Below are positions 17,186 to 27,531 of a stretch of DNA of 64,000 nucleotides, one piece after another (position 1 is the stretch's first letter; every line of letters begins with the position of its first letter). Below the pieces are notes generated by a model. It worked only from the letters and a program-made list of their open reading frames with translations, was not told where the DNA came from and made no database searches. The translations under genes were made by a program, and so were the position numbers. Location: contig NZ_JAEUFG010000005.1 of the NCBI RefSeq assembly GCF_018588585.1, positions 1 to 64,000 on the forward strand. The letters run 5' to 3'. This stretch comes from Bacillus sp. SM2101 (lineage in GTDB: Bacteria > Bacillota > Bacilli > Bacillales > SM2101).

Positions 17186-19069
17186 TCATTTAGTTGCTTC
17201 TATGATTTCAGATAATTCTTCCCAACGTTCCATCAACTGTTCTAATTGTTTTGTAGTATCCTCATGTTCCTTCATTAGTGATTGAGCAGTTTCAAAATCA
17301 CTTCCTGTTTGTTCAATTTGTTGCGTCAGGTGTTCACAAGTTCGTTCCATTTCTGCGATCCGATCTTCAATTGTTTCCCACTCTTTTTGTTCCTTGTAAG
17401 TTAGTTTGCGGATTTGCTTCTTTTCTTTTTTCGGAACTTCTTTGTCTTTTTGTAATTCTTTCACTATCGTCTTTTCAGAACGCTGTTCAATAAAAGCTGT
17501 GTATGAACCAAAGTGTGTTTTCACATGTCCATCACCTTGAAAAACGAGAATTTGTTCCGCTATTTTGTCCAAAAAGTATCGGTCGTGTGATACAGTGATT
17601 ACAACACCTGGGAACTCATCTAAATAATCTTCTAATATTGTCAAAGTTTTAGTATCAAGGTCATTTGTTGGTTCATCGAGTAATAAAACATTTGGTGCAT
17701 CCATTAATATTTTTAATAAAAATAGTCGTTTTCTCTCTCCACCAGAAAGTTTACGAATCGGTGTACCGTGAGTATGCATCGGAAATAAGAATCGCTCTAG
17801 CATTTGAGCAGCAGAAATTGTGTGACCATCTATCGTTTCTATAACTTCTCTTGACTCCTTCACATATTCAATGATCCGTTGATTTTCATTCATATGAAAG
17901 GTTTCTTGAGTATAGTATCCAATTTTAACAGTTGGACCGACTGAGAATTTTCCATCGTCAGGCGTTATTTTTCCTGCTATTAAATTTAGCAATGTAGATT
18001 TCCCAGATCCATTCTCCCCAACGATACCGATGCGGTCTCCCCGCTTTATTAACAGGTTAAAATCTACTAAAATGGTTTTGTCCCCGTAAGATTTGGTGAC
18101 ATTTTCTAATTCAACTACCTTCTTCCCTAGACGGCTAGATTGTAATGATATATCCAACTTGCTTTCATTTGTTGTAAATTTACTATTTTCTAATTCCTCA
18201 AAGCGCTTTATTCTCGCCTTTTGTTTCGTTGTTCTTGCTTTTGCGCCTCTTTTTATCCAAGCGAGTTCATAACGGTATAGATTCTGACGTTTTTCCTCAC
18301 TAGCCTGTGCTTGTTCTTCTCTTAACGCTTTTCCTTCTAAATAAGATGAATACCCGCCTGCATAACTATATAAGTTACCATTATCCAACTCCAAGATGCG
18401 ATTTGTAACTCGATCTAAAAAATACCGATCGTGTGTTACGAGCAATATAGCCCCATTAAACTTAGCTAAATAATCTTCTAACCACATGATTGTCTCATAA
18501 TCTAAATGGTTCGTTGGCTCATCTAAAATTAATAAATCAGGTTCTGCTATCAATGCCTGTGCTAATGACACTCTCTTTTTTTGTCCTCCTGATAGCTCGC
18601 CAATTTGTTGTGAATAATCTTTGATACCGAGCTTAGTTAGTATTGCTTTTGCATTTGAATTCGCTTCCCAAGCATTCATAGCATCCATACGTTGCTGTGT
18701 AGTAAACAACGCTTGTTGGATTTTTTCATTTGTCGGTTCATCTGCTAGTTTTAATAAAATGTGCTCGTACTCTTTTAATAAGTTAATAAGTGGCGTATCA
18801 CCATGAAAAACTTGATCAAGCACTGAATGGTTTTCTTTAAATACTGGTTGCTGAGCTAAATAGCTTATTGTATAGCCTTTTGAACACATCATTTGACCTT
18901 CATCAGGAGTTTCTTCTCCAGCAATAAGCTTTAACAAAGTTGATTTCCCTGTTCCGTTTACACCTATGACCCCAATTCGATCACCGGACGTTATACTGAA
19001 AGATATGTTTTCAAACAACGTCCTTTCTGTATAGCTTTTTGTGAAATTTTCTACTGTTAGTAATTTCAT
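17186..19069 (-). CDS. ABC-F ATPase, Uup/YfmR type
   Basis: 627 aa with two ABC domains and no membrane part. Walker A: GVNGTGKST and GENGSGKST; signatures LSGGQKKR and LSGGERKR; Walker B LLILDEPTNHLD and VLLLDEPTNDLD. The linker between domains is Arg/Lys-rich (RYELAWIKRGAKARTTKQKARIKR). A C-terminal coiled coil (about 545-627) marks Uup/YfmR rather than EttA. These factors act on stalled ribosomes. The start overlaps the stop of the HD gene as ATGA, so the two are translationally coupled. It is not an exporter. Confidence 0.9.
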   Translation of the reverse strand: MKLLTVENFTKSYTERTLFENISFSITSGDRIGVIGVNGTGKSTLLKLIAGEETPDEGQMMCSKGYTISYLAQQPVFKENHSVLDQVFHGDTPLINLLKEYEHILLKLADEPTNEKIQQALFTTQQRMDAMNAWEANSNAKAILTKLGIKDYSQQIGELSGGQKKRVSLAQALIAEPDLLILDEPTNHLDYETIMWLEDYLAKFNGAILLVTHDRYFLDRVTNRILELDNGNLYSYAGGYSSYLEGKALREEQAQASEEKRQNLYRYELAWIKRGAKARTTKQKARIKRFEELENSKFTTNESKLDISLQSSRLGKKVVELENVTKSYGDKTILVDFNLLIKRGDRIGIVGENGSGKSTLLNLIAGKITPDDGKFSVGPTVKIGYYTQETFHMNENQRIIEYVKESREVIETIDGHTISAAQMLERFLFPMHTHGTPIRKLSGGERKRLFLLKILMDAPNVLLLDEPTNDLDTKTLTILEDYLDEFPGVVITVSHDRYFLDKIAEQILVFQGDGHVKTHFGSYTAFIEQRSEKTIVKELQKDKEVPKKEKKQIRKLTYKEQKEWETIEDRIAEMERTCEHLTQQIEQTGSDFETAQSLMKEHEDTTKQLEQLMERWEELSEIIEATK

Positions 19070-19710
19070 AGTTGACCATTCCATTCCTCAAAAAATTGTA
19101 ATAAGTACTTTTCTATAAAAACATGCCTTTGTTGCGCTATCTTCTTTCCTTCTTCCGTGTTCATTTTATCTGAAAGGCGTAATAATTTCTCATAAAAGTG
19201 GTTAATTGTTGTACTTTGCTCATATCGATATTGCTCATACGTCATGCTTTCCCTTAACGGTATATCAGGGTCATAAAGTACATGTCCCTTTATGCCACCG
19301 TATGTAAATGCACGAGCTATACCGATCGCACCTAATGCGTCTAATCTATCTGCATCTTGAACAACTCGACCTTCAAGGGATTTCATTGGAACTCCATTTC
19401 CTCCTTTAAACGAAAGTGAGGTAATGATATCCATTATATGTTCAGTATCGACAGATTTTACTCCGTTTGAATGCAGAAAGCTTGTTACGTGTTTAATTGC
19501 ACCTTTTGGATCATCCATAATTTTGTCATCTATCGTATCGTGTAACAACGCAGCCATTTCAACTATAAAAAGATTTGACCTTTCAATTTTACCTATATGT
19601 AATGCCAAGTTTCTAACGCGATGTATATGAAAATAGTCATGACCCGTTCGGTCATCAACTAATATTGATTTTACAAATTGTTCAGTAATTTTTATCATTT
19701 CTGCATTCAT
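19066..19710 (-). CDS. ypgQ: HD-domain phosphohydrolase (YpgQ)
   Basis: 214 aa. Metal-binding HD motifs are visible: H..R (HDYFHIHRVRNLA), HD (ALLHDTIDDK) and the downstream D (VVQDADRLDALGAIGIARAF). The family includes YpgQ, a Mn-dependent pyrophosphohydrolase acting on (deoxy)nucleoside triphosphates. The ATG ending at 19710 is 6 bp after CAGGTG; the longer GTG start overlaps that site. It overlaps the ABC-F gene by 4 bp. Position downstream of ypgR and upstream of bsaA fits B. subtilis. Confidence 0.88.
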   Translation of the reverse strand: MNAEMIKITEQFVKSILVDDRTGHDYFHIHRVRNLALHIGKIERSNLFIVEMAALLHDTIDDKIMDDPKGAIKHVTSFLHSNGVKSVDTEHIMDIITSLSFKGGNGVPMKSLEGRVVQDADRLDALGAIGIARAFTYGGIKGHVLYDPDIPLRESMTYEQYRYEQSTTINHFYEKLLRLSDKMNTEEGKKIAQQRHVFIEKYLLQFFEEWNGQL

Positions 19711-20210
19711 TAATATCACCTGTTTAAATTATTGGACGTTTTACACTATATATCTTGTCCGTTGTAACAGCAAAAAAAGAACATCCACTCTTTTAAAATA
19801 CTATATAACCGACAATTTAATAATGCAGCGTTTTTCGTAAAGTTTGAAGCTTTTAAGGCAAATATTGGATAGCACCAAATAAATTTATGCAATTGACATC
19901 ATTTAAAATGAGATAGTATGCCCAAGTTGTATTCGTCTATATTTAAGAGTTCAAAAAAAACTTTCAATGCCAAAAAAAGCCACTTTTTAAAAAAACAGAC
20001 ATAAGCCTATTTCTTTCTCAACACATTGTAACATGACGGAAGGATTATTGTGGAATCATTTTAAGTAGGGACATTTGACTAACAACATGCATATAATGAT
20101 GAAGATTTAATATTAAAGCAACTAAATATCAAGGTTCACTTGTAATACTTGTTGCTTTTAAACTAAGCATTAAGCATATGTCTTATATTCATAGTATTTA
20201 ATGGGTATAG
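19711..20210. other. Intergenic, no gene seen
   Basis: AT-rich, many stops in all frames. A weak repeat remnant (TTTTTCGTAAAGTTTGAAGC) lies near 19830. Confidence 0.5.
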
Positions 20211-20350
20211 ACCCTTTTCGTAAACCTTGTTGCGATAATTCGTAAAATAGCATATAAAAACATCGTTTTATAGCGATGCCCCGAAACTTACTTATATACG
20301 TTTGTGATTTGATGGAACGATAAACAACTTTCAATACGAAAACAGGCTTG
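20211..20350 (+). repeat. Dispersed intergenic repeat copy
   Basis: Begins CCCTTTTCGTAAACCTTGTTG, has GCGATGCCCCGAAAC and ends ATACGAAAACAGGC. Degenerate copy. Confidence 0.65.
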
Positions 20351-20457
20351 TTAATTATGCTATTTTATGAACATGCACTAACATGGTTGTCCCCAAAATA
20401 GGCTGGAGCTCATACACCAATTAATGCTTCTTGTTTAGACTTTGTTAGTTTACAGGT

Positions 20458-20758
20458 ATGAAGAGAGAAAAATTGAAAGGATCTGGTTCACATAAATAAT
20501 AATAGTTGCTTTCATCAACATCCTCCCCAAACGCAATCAACAATTGGCACAGCTTGGTATGGACGTCATGTAATAATGATTGTCTGTAATCCTACAACAA
20601 ACCAATTCGTTTCATTATACTCAAGCTTACATGCTCCTATAGAGCCTACCAATCCAAATTGTGCAGAAACTATAGCTCAATTATTGAGTATAGGCTATAA
20701 AATTGAGGGAAGCGTACCACTTTCTACTCATTTAGTGCAATATATACTAGTGTTGTAG
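20458..20758 (+). pseudogene. Possible frameshifted small gene of unknown family
   Basis: An ATG at 20458 opens a 13-codon frame (MKREKLKGSGSHK). From about 20492 the next frame runs open to 20758 with ordered, non-repetitive sequence (HQHPPQTQSTIGTAWYG, VIMIVCNPTTNQFVSLY). That second frame has no start codon until the ATG at 20576, which has no ribosome site. A single-base change near 20490 would join them. Alternatively an unusual start (ATA at 20492) is used. I do not recognise the protein. Confidence 0.45.
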
Positions 20759-20973
20759 GTTCATTTTCACACATGTAACCTTTAAAACAACACTATAACG
20801 ATATGTAGTTACCTTTCATAATTATTTTCGCATTGCGTGTTGCTTTGCATACAAATAAATTAACACAGACACAACAATAGTTTCATGGCATTTATTCTTC
20901 TATAATATTGTGATAACATATGAGACTTTCTGTTAATATCGTAATTTTGTATCAATAACAACAAAGTTAGAGC

Positions 20974-21816
20974 CTAATTATTAAACCAGCTAATTCCAAT
21001 TGTGTCTTCACCTGTATGTACACCGAGAGAAGTAGAAAATGGGTACGTAAGTACATTCAACGAAGGAAACAAACTTTCTATTTTTTGTTTTAGTACCTGT
21101 GCTTTATCACTGCGTAATCCATATAATAAATATACTTCTGAGATTGTTGAATGTTGGACTTCTTCTTTCAATATAGTAAGGAAGCGATGTAAGGCCTTAC
21201 GTTCTGATCGCACTTTGTCATAGATTGCTAATGTACCATTGTTAAAAGTGATGATTGGTTTAATTTTCAACAAACTACCAACCACAAATTGGATACTATT
21301 TAACCTTCCACTCGCATATAGCTGCTCAAGACTACCAACTATTACATACATTTTATTTTTGTCTACTAATTTTTGTATAGAAGATACGATATCTTTAATT
21401 TCTGTGCCTGCTCTGTTAAGTCGAATACCTTCAGAAATTAAAGCTGTCATTGGATATGAGGTAACTTTCGAATCAATTACATAAATTGGTTTTTTAATTT
21501 GTTGTGCTGCTTGAAAGCTTGAAGAATAAGTGCCGCTTAATTTCGAAGAAACATGTATTGAAATAATGTAATCATAACTGTATTGTAACTTTTCATACAA
21601 TGCTTGAAATTGACCAACCGATGGTTGGGAAGTTTTCGGTTTGGAGATTGAAGATTTTAATTTACTGTATAACTCATAAGGCGTTAGATCCACACCATCC
21701 CGATATTCTTGATTATCAAAGATTATCGTAATTGGTACAACGTATACATCAGGGTGATGCTGTAATTCCTCATTAATGCAAGCTGAGCTATCCGTTACCC
21801 ACGCTATTTTTAGCAC
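20974..21816 (-). CDS. DegV-family fatty-acid-binding protein
   Basis: 280 aa. The N-terminus KIAWVTDSSACI is the DegV signature. TSQPSVGQFQALYEKL and VSSKLSGTYSS line the lipid head-group pocket in this family. The C-terminal PFSTSLGVHTGEDTIGISW is also diagnostic. Such proteins (FakB) present a fatty acid to the kinase FakA for phospholipid synthesis. No fakA is nearby. The start is a GTG ending at 21816 preceded by AAGGGATTGAAG. Gene stands alone between repeat-containing gaps. Ligand not predictable. Confidence 0.9.
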   Translation of the reverse strand: MLKIAWVTDSSACINEELQHHPDVYVVPITIIFDNQEYRDGVDLTPYELYSKLKSSISKPKTSQPSVGQFQALYEKLQYSYDYIISIHVSSKLSGTYSSSFQAAQQIKKPIYVIDSKVTSYPMTALISEGIRLNRAGTEIKDIVSSIQKLVDKNKMYVIVGSLEQLYASGRLNSIQFVVGSLLKIKPIITFNNGTLAIYDKVRSERKALHRFLTILKEEVQHSTISEVYLLYGLRSDKAQVLKQKIESLFPSLNVLTYPFSTSLGVHTGEDTIGISWFNN

Positions 21817-21931
21817 ATTTCTTCAATCCCTTCTTTTCATTGAACATTATAGCTATTCACATTCATTAGATACTTTTCTAAGTAGTATTTATGGAAGTAT
21901 TGTTACTTTTTTTAAAAACTCATGAATCTTA

Positions 21932-22225
21932 GTTCTTTTCGTAAACTTTGTTTTATACCAAATTAGTACCATTTATATGTTAGCCATCGTTGTAAACAAG
22001 AAAGAATGCCAAGAACTCTTGTGGTGTGCGTGTTTATTTCTTTATACGAAAAAAACAATCCATGCGAAAACAGCTTTCGTAAAGTTTGTTACGATTGTTT
22101 TCAATTAGCAACGTAAGAAGGAATTTAACAGATTATTATTATCGTTTAACTTAAGAAAAGATGCCAAGAACAACAGTTGTGTAGGTGTTTATTGTTTAAC
22201 TCATTATGATCACACATACATAATT
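21932..22225 (+). repeat. Two tandem copies of the dispersed repeat
   Basis: Unit one starts CTTTTCGTAAACTTTGTTTT (about 21934), has GAATGCCAAGAACTC and ends CCATGCGAAAACAGC. Unit two follows at once (CTTTCGTAAAGTTTGTTACG, about 22073) with AGATGCCAAGAAC. The rest of the gap to 22290 shows no gene. Confidence 0.75.
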
Positions 22226-22290
22226 ATAATAGATCATTGTGTTACTACTCTTCACGAATCATCATTTCTAACCTACCTTACTTAAATATA

Positions 22291-22335
22291 AAAACTGCAC
22301 CTTCATAAATATCTACGGCTATTTTGAAGGTGCAG
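22291..22335 (-). terminator. Terminator of bsaA
   Basis: Perfect 11-bp stem CTGCACCTTCA/TGAAGGTGCAG followed by T residues on the minus strand. Confidence 0.88.
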
Positions 22336-22374
22336 CTTCTTATGACGATAGTTGTATTACAATTGAAAGCTCAA

Positions 22375-22854
22375 TTAGTTTAGCAACTGCTCAATATTTT
22401 CTTTCATTGCAGATGGTTCTACTTTAGGAGCAAATCTCGATACGGGTTTGCCATTTTTATCAATTAGAAATTTAGTGAAATTCCATTTAATTCCTTTCGA
22501 ACCTAAAATTCCAGGTGCTTCTTCTTTTAAGTATGTAAATAACGGATGAGCATCCTCACCATTCACATCAACTTTCGAAAACATCGGAAATGTTACACCG
22601 TAATTAATTTCGCAAAAGCTCTCAATTTCTTCATCATCACCCGGTTCTTGATTTCCAAATTGATCACAAGGAAACCCTAATACTACAAGTCCTTTATCTT
22701 TATATGTTTTATATAACTCTTCAAGTTGTTTATATTGTGGAGTAAAACCGCATTTACTAGCTGTGTTAACAACCATTACGACCTGCCCTTCGTAATCATG
22801 TAAAGATTTAGCTTCACCCTTAATTGTTGATGCTGAAAATTCGTATATAGACAT
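22375..22854 (-). CDS. bsaA: Glutathione peroxidase homologue (thiol peroxidase BsaA)
   Basis: 159 aa thioredoxin-fold peroxidase. The peroxidatic residue is Cys35 ([10 protein letters not shown]), with the conserved Gln/Asn in [13 protein letters not shown] and the Trp in [10 protein letters not shown] completing the tetrad. As in most bacterial enzymes Cys replaces selenocysteine, and thioredoxin-type reductants are likely. AGGAGGG lies 7 bp before the ATG. It has its own terminator. Position matches bsaA of B. subtilis. Confidence 0.95.
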   Translation of the reverse strand: MSIYEFSASTIKGEAKSLHDYEGQVVMVVNTASKCGFTPQYKQLEELYKTYKDKGLVVLGFPCDQFGNQEPGDDEEIESFCEINYGVTFPMFSKVDVNGEDAHPLFTYLKEEAPGILGSKGIKWNFTKFLIDKNGKPVSRFAPKVEPSAMKENIEQLLN

Positions 22855-22932
22855 CTTTATCCCTCCTGTTTACTATTGTAAAAGTTGTTTTAAGGTATAT
22901 CAAATGATTACACCTATAAAATTAGTTTAATT

Positions 22933-23454
22933 TCATAATTGTTGAAGGGTGCAAAGTATAAAATCAACCATTTCAATCAAATCATCAATATTTTCTTCAT
23001 ACATAAAACGGTCAAATATAATGTCCGTATGATGAGTGTATAAGGTTGGTTGTTCACTCGGGTTATGTGATATTGTTTGCTGATAAATATACTCTTGCCC
23101 CCACACACTTTTGACGATTTTTAATGCATGTTCCGGTATACCCTCAACTGACTTTAAATATTGTATAAACCCTACACTTATACTACAACCTGGTTTTTGC
23201 CCTGGTGTTTGTAATAATTCCTTACTAAGATTAGCAACATCCATAGATAGCTTCATGTATGCAGCTGGTGATCCTTGTCTATCTTTTAGTCGAAAGTTTA
23301 TCTTATAAGATCTTGACATCTTTGCAAGGTTAACTAAATCATCCCGATTGATAATTTCTATTGTGCCACCTAAATCAAGATCATATATCTCTCCTTCAAG
23401 GACAACCTTTAGATTCTCAAAAACGGTAGGGTCGAATATAGTTCCATTTTTCAT
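22933..23454 (-). CDS. Hypothetical protein, 173 aa
   Basis: I do not recognise this family. The frame starts 4 bp after the fhs stop, at the ATG ending at 23454 (MKNGTIFDPTVFENLK); no Shine-Dalgarno site is visible, so translation is probably coupled to fhs. It has no signal peptide and no membrane span, is mixed alpha/beta in character, and ends with DLIEMVDFILCTLQQL. Codon use is like its neighbours. The close packing behind fhs suggests co-transcription, but nothing shows a role in one-carbon metabolism. Confidence 0.65.
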   Translation of the reverse strand: MKNGTIFDPTVFENLKVVLEGEIYDLDLGGTIEIINRDDLVNLAKMSRSYKINFRLKDRQGSPAAYMKLSMDVANLSKELLQTPGQKPGCSISVGFIQYLKSVEGIPEHALKIVKSVWGQEYIYQQTISHNPSEQPTLYTHHTDIIFDRFMYEENIDDLIEMVDFILCTLQQL

Positions 23455-23458
23455 AATA

Positions 23459-25147
23459 CTAGAATAAGCCCACCGCATTACCATCTTCATCTACATCCAT
23501 ATTTAATGCAGCTGGGTTTGTTGGTAACCCCGGCATAGTCATCATATTTCCTGTTAAAGCTACGATGAATCCTGCTCCGATTGATGGTTTTAGTTCTCTC
23601 ACTGTAATTGTAAAATCTTTCGGTCTGCCAGCCTTTGTCGGATCATCTGATAAAGAATATTGCGTTTTAGCTATACAAACAGGTAGTTGATCCCAACCCA
23701 GCTGTTCAAATTGAGCAATTTGCTTTTTAGCTTTAGAGGTAAATTCCACCTTTTCCGCACCGTAAACTTGTGTGGCAATTGTATTAATTTTTTCAGCGAT
23801 TGAATCATTAAGGTCATATAACGGTGAGAATTGATTGTTAGTAGATTCCATGACATCTAATAATTTTCCAGCTAAATCCACACCACCTTGACCACCTTTT
23901 TCCCATACTTCAGTTAAGGAAACAGGATAATTTTGGTCATTACACCAAGCGATCAAAGAGTTGATTTCTTCATCAGAGTCTGTGACAAATTTATTTACTG
24001 ATACAACAAACGGTAACCCAAACGCTTTGACAGTTTCAATATGCTTCTGAAGATTTTCTAACCCAGCATTTAACGCAGACACGTTTTTTTCTTTTAAATT
24101 ATTTTTATTTACTCCTCCATGCATTTTTAACGCACGGATCGTAGCAACAATAACTACAGCAGCAGGGTCAATTCCTGCTGTTCTCGCTTTTATATTCAGG
24201 AATTTTTCTGCTCCCAAATCCGCTCCAAAACCAGCTTCAGTTATAACATAATCCCCAAGCTTAGAAGCCATTTTCGTAGCGATAACACTGTTGCACCCAT
24301 GTGCAATATTAGCAAAAGGACCACCATGTATAAGCGCAGGAGTGTGCTCAAGTGTTTGTACTAAATTAGGTTTAAGTGCATCTTTAAGAAGTAAGGTCAA
24401 CGCTCCTTCTACACCTAAATCTCTAACTGTTACAGGCTGTTTATCAAAATTATATGCTACAACAATATTTGAAAGCCTATTTTTGAGATCATGTATATCT
24501 GTTGCTAGACAAAAAATAGCCATAATTTCGGACGCAACCGTAATATCAAAACCATCTTCACGTGGGACTCCTTGAATAGGTCCACCCAATCCGATAACGA
24601 CCTGACGTAAAGCGCGATCGTTTAAATCGACAGCACGTTTCCAATTGATTCTTCGTTGATCGATTTTCAGTTTATTCCCATGATGAATGTGGTTATCGAT
24701 GATAGCTGCGAGCGTATTATTTGCTGTAGTAATCGCATGTAAATCTCCAGTAAAATGTAAATTTATATCTTCCATAGGAATAACTTGTGAGTAGCCACCA
24801 CCTGACGCTCCGCCTTTGATCCCCATAGTTGGTCCTAAAGAAGGCTCTCTCATTGCAATAATTGCTTTTTTCCCTAATTTAGTAAATGCTTGACCTAATC
24901 CAACTGTAACTGTAGACTTACCCTCACCAGCTGCAGTAGGGTTAATAGCCGTTACTAAAATGACTTTACCATCTTGCTTCGTTTTCAAACGATCCATAGC
25001 ATTCAAAGAAATCTTAGCTTTATAATGACCATATGGCTCCACTTCTTCTCGTGTCAGATCAAGTTGGCTAGCTATTTCTGTAATCGGTTTCATTTCTGCT
25101 TTTTGAGCTATTTCAATATCTGATTTAATTGTCATTTTTGTGCTCAT
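23459..25147 (-). CDS. fhs: Formate-tetrahydrofolate ligase
   Basis: 562 aa, usual length. Makes 10-formyl-THF from formate, THF and ATP. The P-loop is in [19 protein letters not shown], and [24 protein letters not shown] is the family signature. The C-terminus has [24 protein letters not shown] lies 6-7 bp before the ATG. A hypothetical gene follows immediately. Together with dfrA it belongs to folate metabolism. No folD or glyA is in the window. Confidence 0.97.
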   Translation of the reverse strand: MSTKMTIKSDIEIAQKAEMKPITEIASQLDLTREEVEPYGHYKAKISLNAMDRLKTKQDGKVILVTAINPTAAGEGKSTVTVGLGQAFTKLGKKAIIAMREPSLGPTMGIKGGASGGGYSQVIPMEDINLHFTGDLHAITTANNTLAAIIDNHIHHGNKLKIDQRRINWKRAVDLNDRALRQVVIGLGGPIQGVPREDGFDITVASEIMAIFCLATDIHDLKNRLSNIVVAYNFDKQPVTVRDLGVEGALTLLLKDALKPNLVQTLEHTPALIHGGPFANIAHGCNSVIATKMASKLGDYVITEAGFGADLGAEKFLNIKARTAGIDPAAVVIVATIRALKMHGGVNKNNLKEKNVSALNAGLENLQKHIETVKAFGLPFVVSVNKFVTDSDEEINSLIAWCNDQNYPVSLTEVWEKGGQGGVDLAGKLLDVMESTNNQFSPLYDLNDSIAEKINTIATQVYGAEKVEFTSKAKKQIAQFEQLGWDQLPVCIAKTQYSLSDDPTKAGRPKDFTITVRELKPSIGAGFIVALTGNMMTMPGLPTNPAALNMDVDEDGNAVGLF

Positions 25148-25552
25148 ATGTATCCCCCATATTCATTCTTTTTATGAGTCATTTTACAAATTTATTGTAC
25201 CACTTCTCAATAATTCAAGTAGAGAGAAAAATGAATTATATATAAATTATTATTGAATTTACATTGATTATAAATACTCGTTGTAATAATACTAGAATAT
25301 ATAGTATCGTTCCTTCTAAAGGTAAAGACAATAAAAATCCTATTCGCTATTGTTTTTTAATCAACTAGTTCGTTTTATAACTAAACTAATGACGTTATTT
25401 CTTTTTAATAATCGATGACAATCGTATAAAACATAAGATTACAGGCGCAATTTTGTAAATTTAGCAACAAAACATACCCAATAAGCCTATTAATTCGCAA
25501 AACAGCAACAATGTTGCGATAAAAATCCTGAATAAGTGAATACAATTTTTCA
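25148..25552. other. Intergenic between divergent fhs and metA
   Basis: No gene seen. No S-box or T-box signature recognised in either direction. AT-rich. Confidence 0.55.
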
Positions 25553-25581
25553 TTGAATAATTTATTAATAGTTTATATAAT
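25553..25581 (+). promoter_or_regulatory. Vegetative (sigma-A) promoter of metA
   Basis: TTGAAT, a 17-bp spacer, then TATAAT, with metA beginning 30 bp downstream, giving a very short leader. Confidence 0.8.
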
Positions 25582-25611
25582 ATGAATATTTACATAAAGG
25601 AGTTGAACCGG

Positions 25612-26520
25612 ATGCCAATTAATATTCCTCATAACTTACCAGCTAAAGAAATACTGGAGAAGGAAAATATCTTTGTAATGGATGAGTTAAGGGCATATTC
25701 ACAAGATATTCGCCCTCTAAATATTGTGATCTTAAATATTATGCCCGAAAAAGAAAAAACAGAAACAAGGTTGCTAAGGTTGTTAGGAAATTCCCCTTTA
25801 CAAGTTAATATTACTTTATTAAGACCAACAACACATGAATCTAAGACAACAAAAAAATCACATCTCGACCAGTTTTATAGAACTTTTGATGAGGTAAGAG
25901 ATAAAAAGTTCGATGGCATGATTATTACAGGTGCTCCTGTTGAACAACTTTCTTTTACTGAGGTAAATTATTGGGACGAATTAAAGGAAATCATGGATTG
26001 GACTACTACAAATGTCACATCAACACTTCATATTTGTTGGGGTGCTCAAGCAGGGCTATTTCATCATTATGGTGTAAATAAATATCCCCTCCAAAAGAAA
26101 TGCTCTGGCATTTTTCAACATCGACGCCTTTATAAAAACATTACTCTTTTACGTGGTTTTGACGATATATTTAACGTACCTGTTTCTAGATATACGACCG
26201 TAAAACAAGAAGAGATTGAGGAGAATACTAATTTAACTATTTTATCTACATCTGATGAAGCTGGTGTTTGTCTCGTTACCTCAAACGATGGAAAAAGGAT
26301 ATTTCTTACTGGACATTTAGAATATGATGAATACACGTTGAAAGAAGAATATGAACGAGATACTTCAAAAGGAATCTCTATTCATGTGCCAAATCATTAT
26401 TTTCCAAATAATGATCCTTCAAAACAACCTATTCATTCTTGGCGTTCACACGCCAATTTATTATTTGTAAATTGGCTTAATTATTATGTATATCAAGAAA
26501 CACCATATATTTGGGAATAA
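25612..26520 (+). CDS. metA: Homoserine O-acetyltransferase (MetA family)
   Basis: 302 aa class I glutamine-amidotransferase-like acyltransferase for methionine synthesis. Catalytic Cys142 is in HICWGAQAG, and the His/Glu pair lies in [12 protein letters not shown]. Residue 111 is Glu (TGAPVEQ), the residue known to specify acetyl-CoA in B. cereus MetA; Gly there gives succinyl-CoA in E. coli. The start is the ATG at 25612, 9 bp after GGAG. An endonuclease-like gene follows after 29 bp. Confidence 0.95.
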   Translation: MPINIPHNLPAKEILEKENIFVMDELRAYSQDIRPLNIVILNIMPEKEKTETRLLRLLGNSPLQVNITLLRPTTHESKTTKKSHLDQFYRTFDEVRDKKFDGMIITGAPVEQLSFTEVNYWDELKEIMDWTTTNVTSTLHICWGAQAGLFHHYGVNKYPLQKKCSGIFQHRRLYKNITLLRGFDDIFNVPVSRYTTVKQEEIEENTNLTILSTSDEAGVCLVTSNDGKRIFLTGHLEYDEYTLKEEYERDTSKGISIHVPNHYFPNNDPSKQPIHSWRSHANLLFVNWLNYYVYQETPYIWE

Positions 26521-26549
26521 ACAAGTCCTGTTAATAGGAGTGGATGCCA

Positions 26550-27245
26550 ATGAATCAACAATGCTTCATTGAGTTAGCTGGTGGTGTATATACACACCAT
26601 AAATTTTATAGCTCCTTATCAAGAAATAACAAGTTTGATCTTTTTTGGTCATTTTTCACTAGTGATTATAGCTATGTTAAATCAGTGTACGCAGGGGTCG
26701 AGATTGACATTTTACAAAAAACTAGCAAACATAGCATCGAACATATCTTCCCTCAAAGTACTATGAAAAAGTATTTAGCCATGAAAAAAGCTAATGTCAA
26801 TGTAATTAAAGGTGCAACAGTAAACCCACTTAACTTTGCTGCTGCACATAAAAAAGTCAACTCACACAGAGGACACCTACCATTTGATATAGAAAATGAT
26901 AAAGTTATACACCGCTTAAAATTGAGCGTACCACATAACTACACTGATTTTGGTATTGACTATGAAAACGAATGGATTATTCCGCATGTAAGTAGAGGAA
27001 ATATAGCTAGAACGATGCTATATATGATGTTAGTTTATAATATTCAAGAGTTGCATATGGATCATTTACATACTTATCGATACTGGGCAAAATGTGATCC
27101 CCCTGAAGTATGGGAAATTGAGTATAACTCTTGGGTGTTAGAAAAACACCATATCTCTAATTTATTTGTTACTGATGACATTAAACAAATGGTGAAATTA
27201 CTAGATGATGATCATTTATTTCAAAATATCCTATGTAACAGATGA
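26550..27245 (+). CDS. Endonuclease I (EndA/Vvn)-like nuclease without signal peptide
   Basis: 231 aa. The beta-beta-alpha-metal core is visible: SIEHIFPQS (catalytic His after the metal Glu), LNFAAAHKKVNSHRGHLPF and RGNIARTMLYM, as in EndA/Vvn (EH.WP, VNS.RGN.PF, RGD.AR..FYM). The WAKCDPPEVWEIEYNSWV stretch also matches, but the usual QGNRNPF end is decayed to HHISNLF. Known relatives are secreted; here there is no signal peptide, so it would act in the cytoplasm or be non-functional. The ATG at 26550 is 9 bp after GGAG. It follows metA closely and ends before a strong terminator. Confidence 0.75.
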   Translation: MNQQCFIELAGGVYTHHKFYSSLSRNNKFDLFWSFFTSDYSYVKSVYAGVEIDILQKTSKHSIEHIFPQSTMKKYLAMKKANVNVIKGATVNPLNFAAAHKKVNSHRGHLPFDIENDKVIHRLKLSVPHNYTDFGIDYENEWIIPHVSRGNIARTMLYMMLVYNIQELHMDHLHTYRYWAKCDPPEVWEIEYNSWVLEKHHISNLFVTDDIKQMVKLLDDDHLFQNILCNR

Positions 27246-27357
27246 TCTTCAATCATAAGCGTTTCGGACCGACACCACGATTTAAGCTGTATCGACTTTC
27301 GACCTATTTTAGCAAACTAACTTTTTACTTGAAGAAGTTCAACAAATCAAATATGTT

Positions 27358-27400
27358 AAAAAACGGACTGTCTCATTTCTGTCGAGAACGTCCGTTTTTG
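27358..27400 (+). terminator. Terminator of metA-nuclease unit
   Basis: AAAACGGAC/GTCCGTTTTT stem with an inner TCTC/GAGA pairing and a T run. Confidence 0.85.
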
Positions 27401-27531
27401 CAGTTTTCTGAATTTTATTAATTATTTTACTTTTTGTGCCTTTTTACCTTTTTACCTTTTTTCATTAATCAACAATCTTCCTGTTGAATATATAAATCAT
27501 GTCGTAATAAAAAAGAAAGGAAGATCGAGAA

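Noticed and set aside
25148..25611. S-box (SAM) riboswitch before metA
   Set aside because: The mapped sigma-A promoter leaves a leader of only about 25 nt, too short for an S-box.
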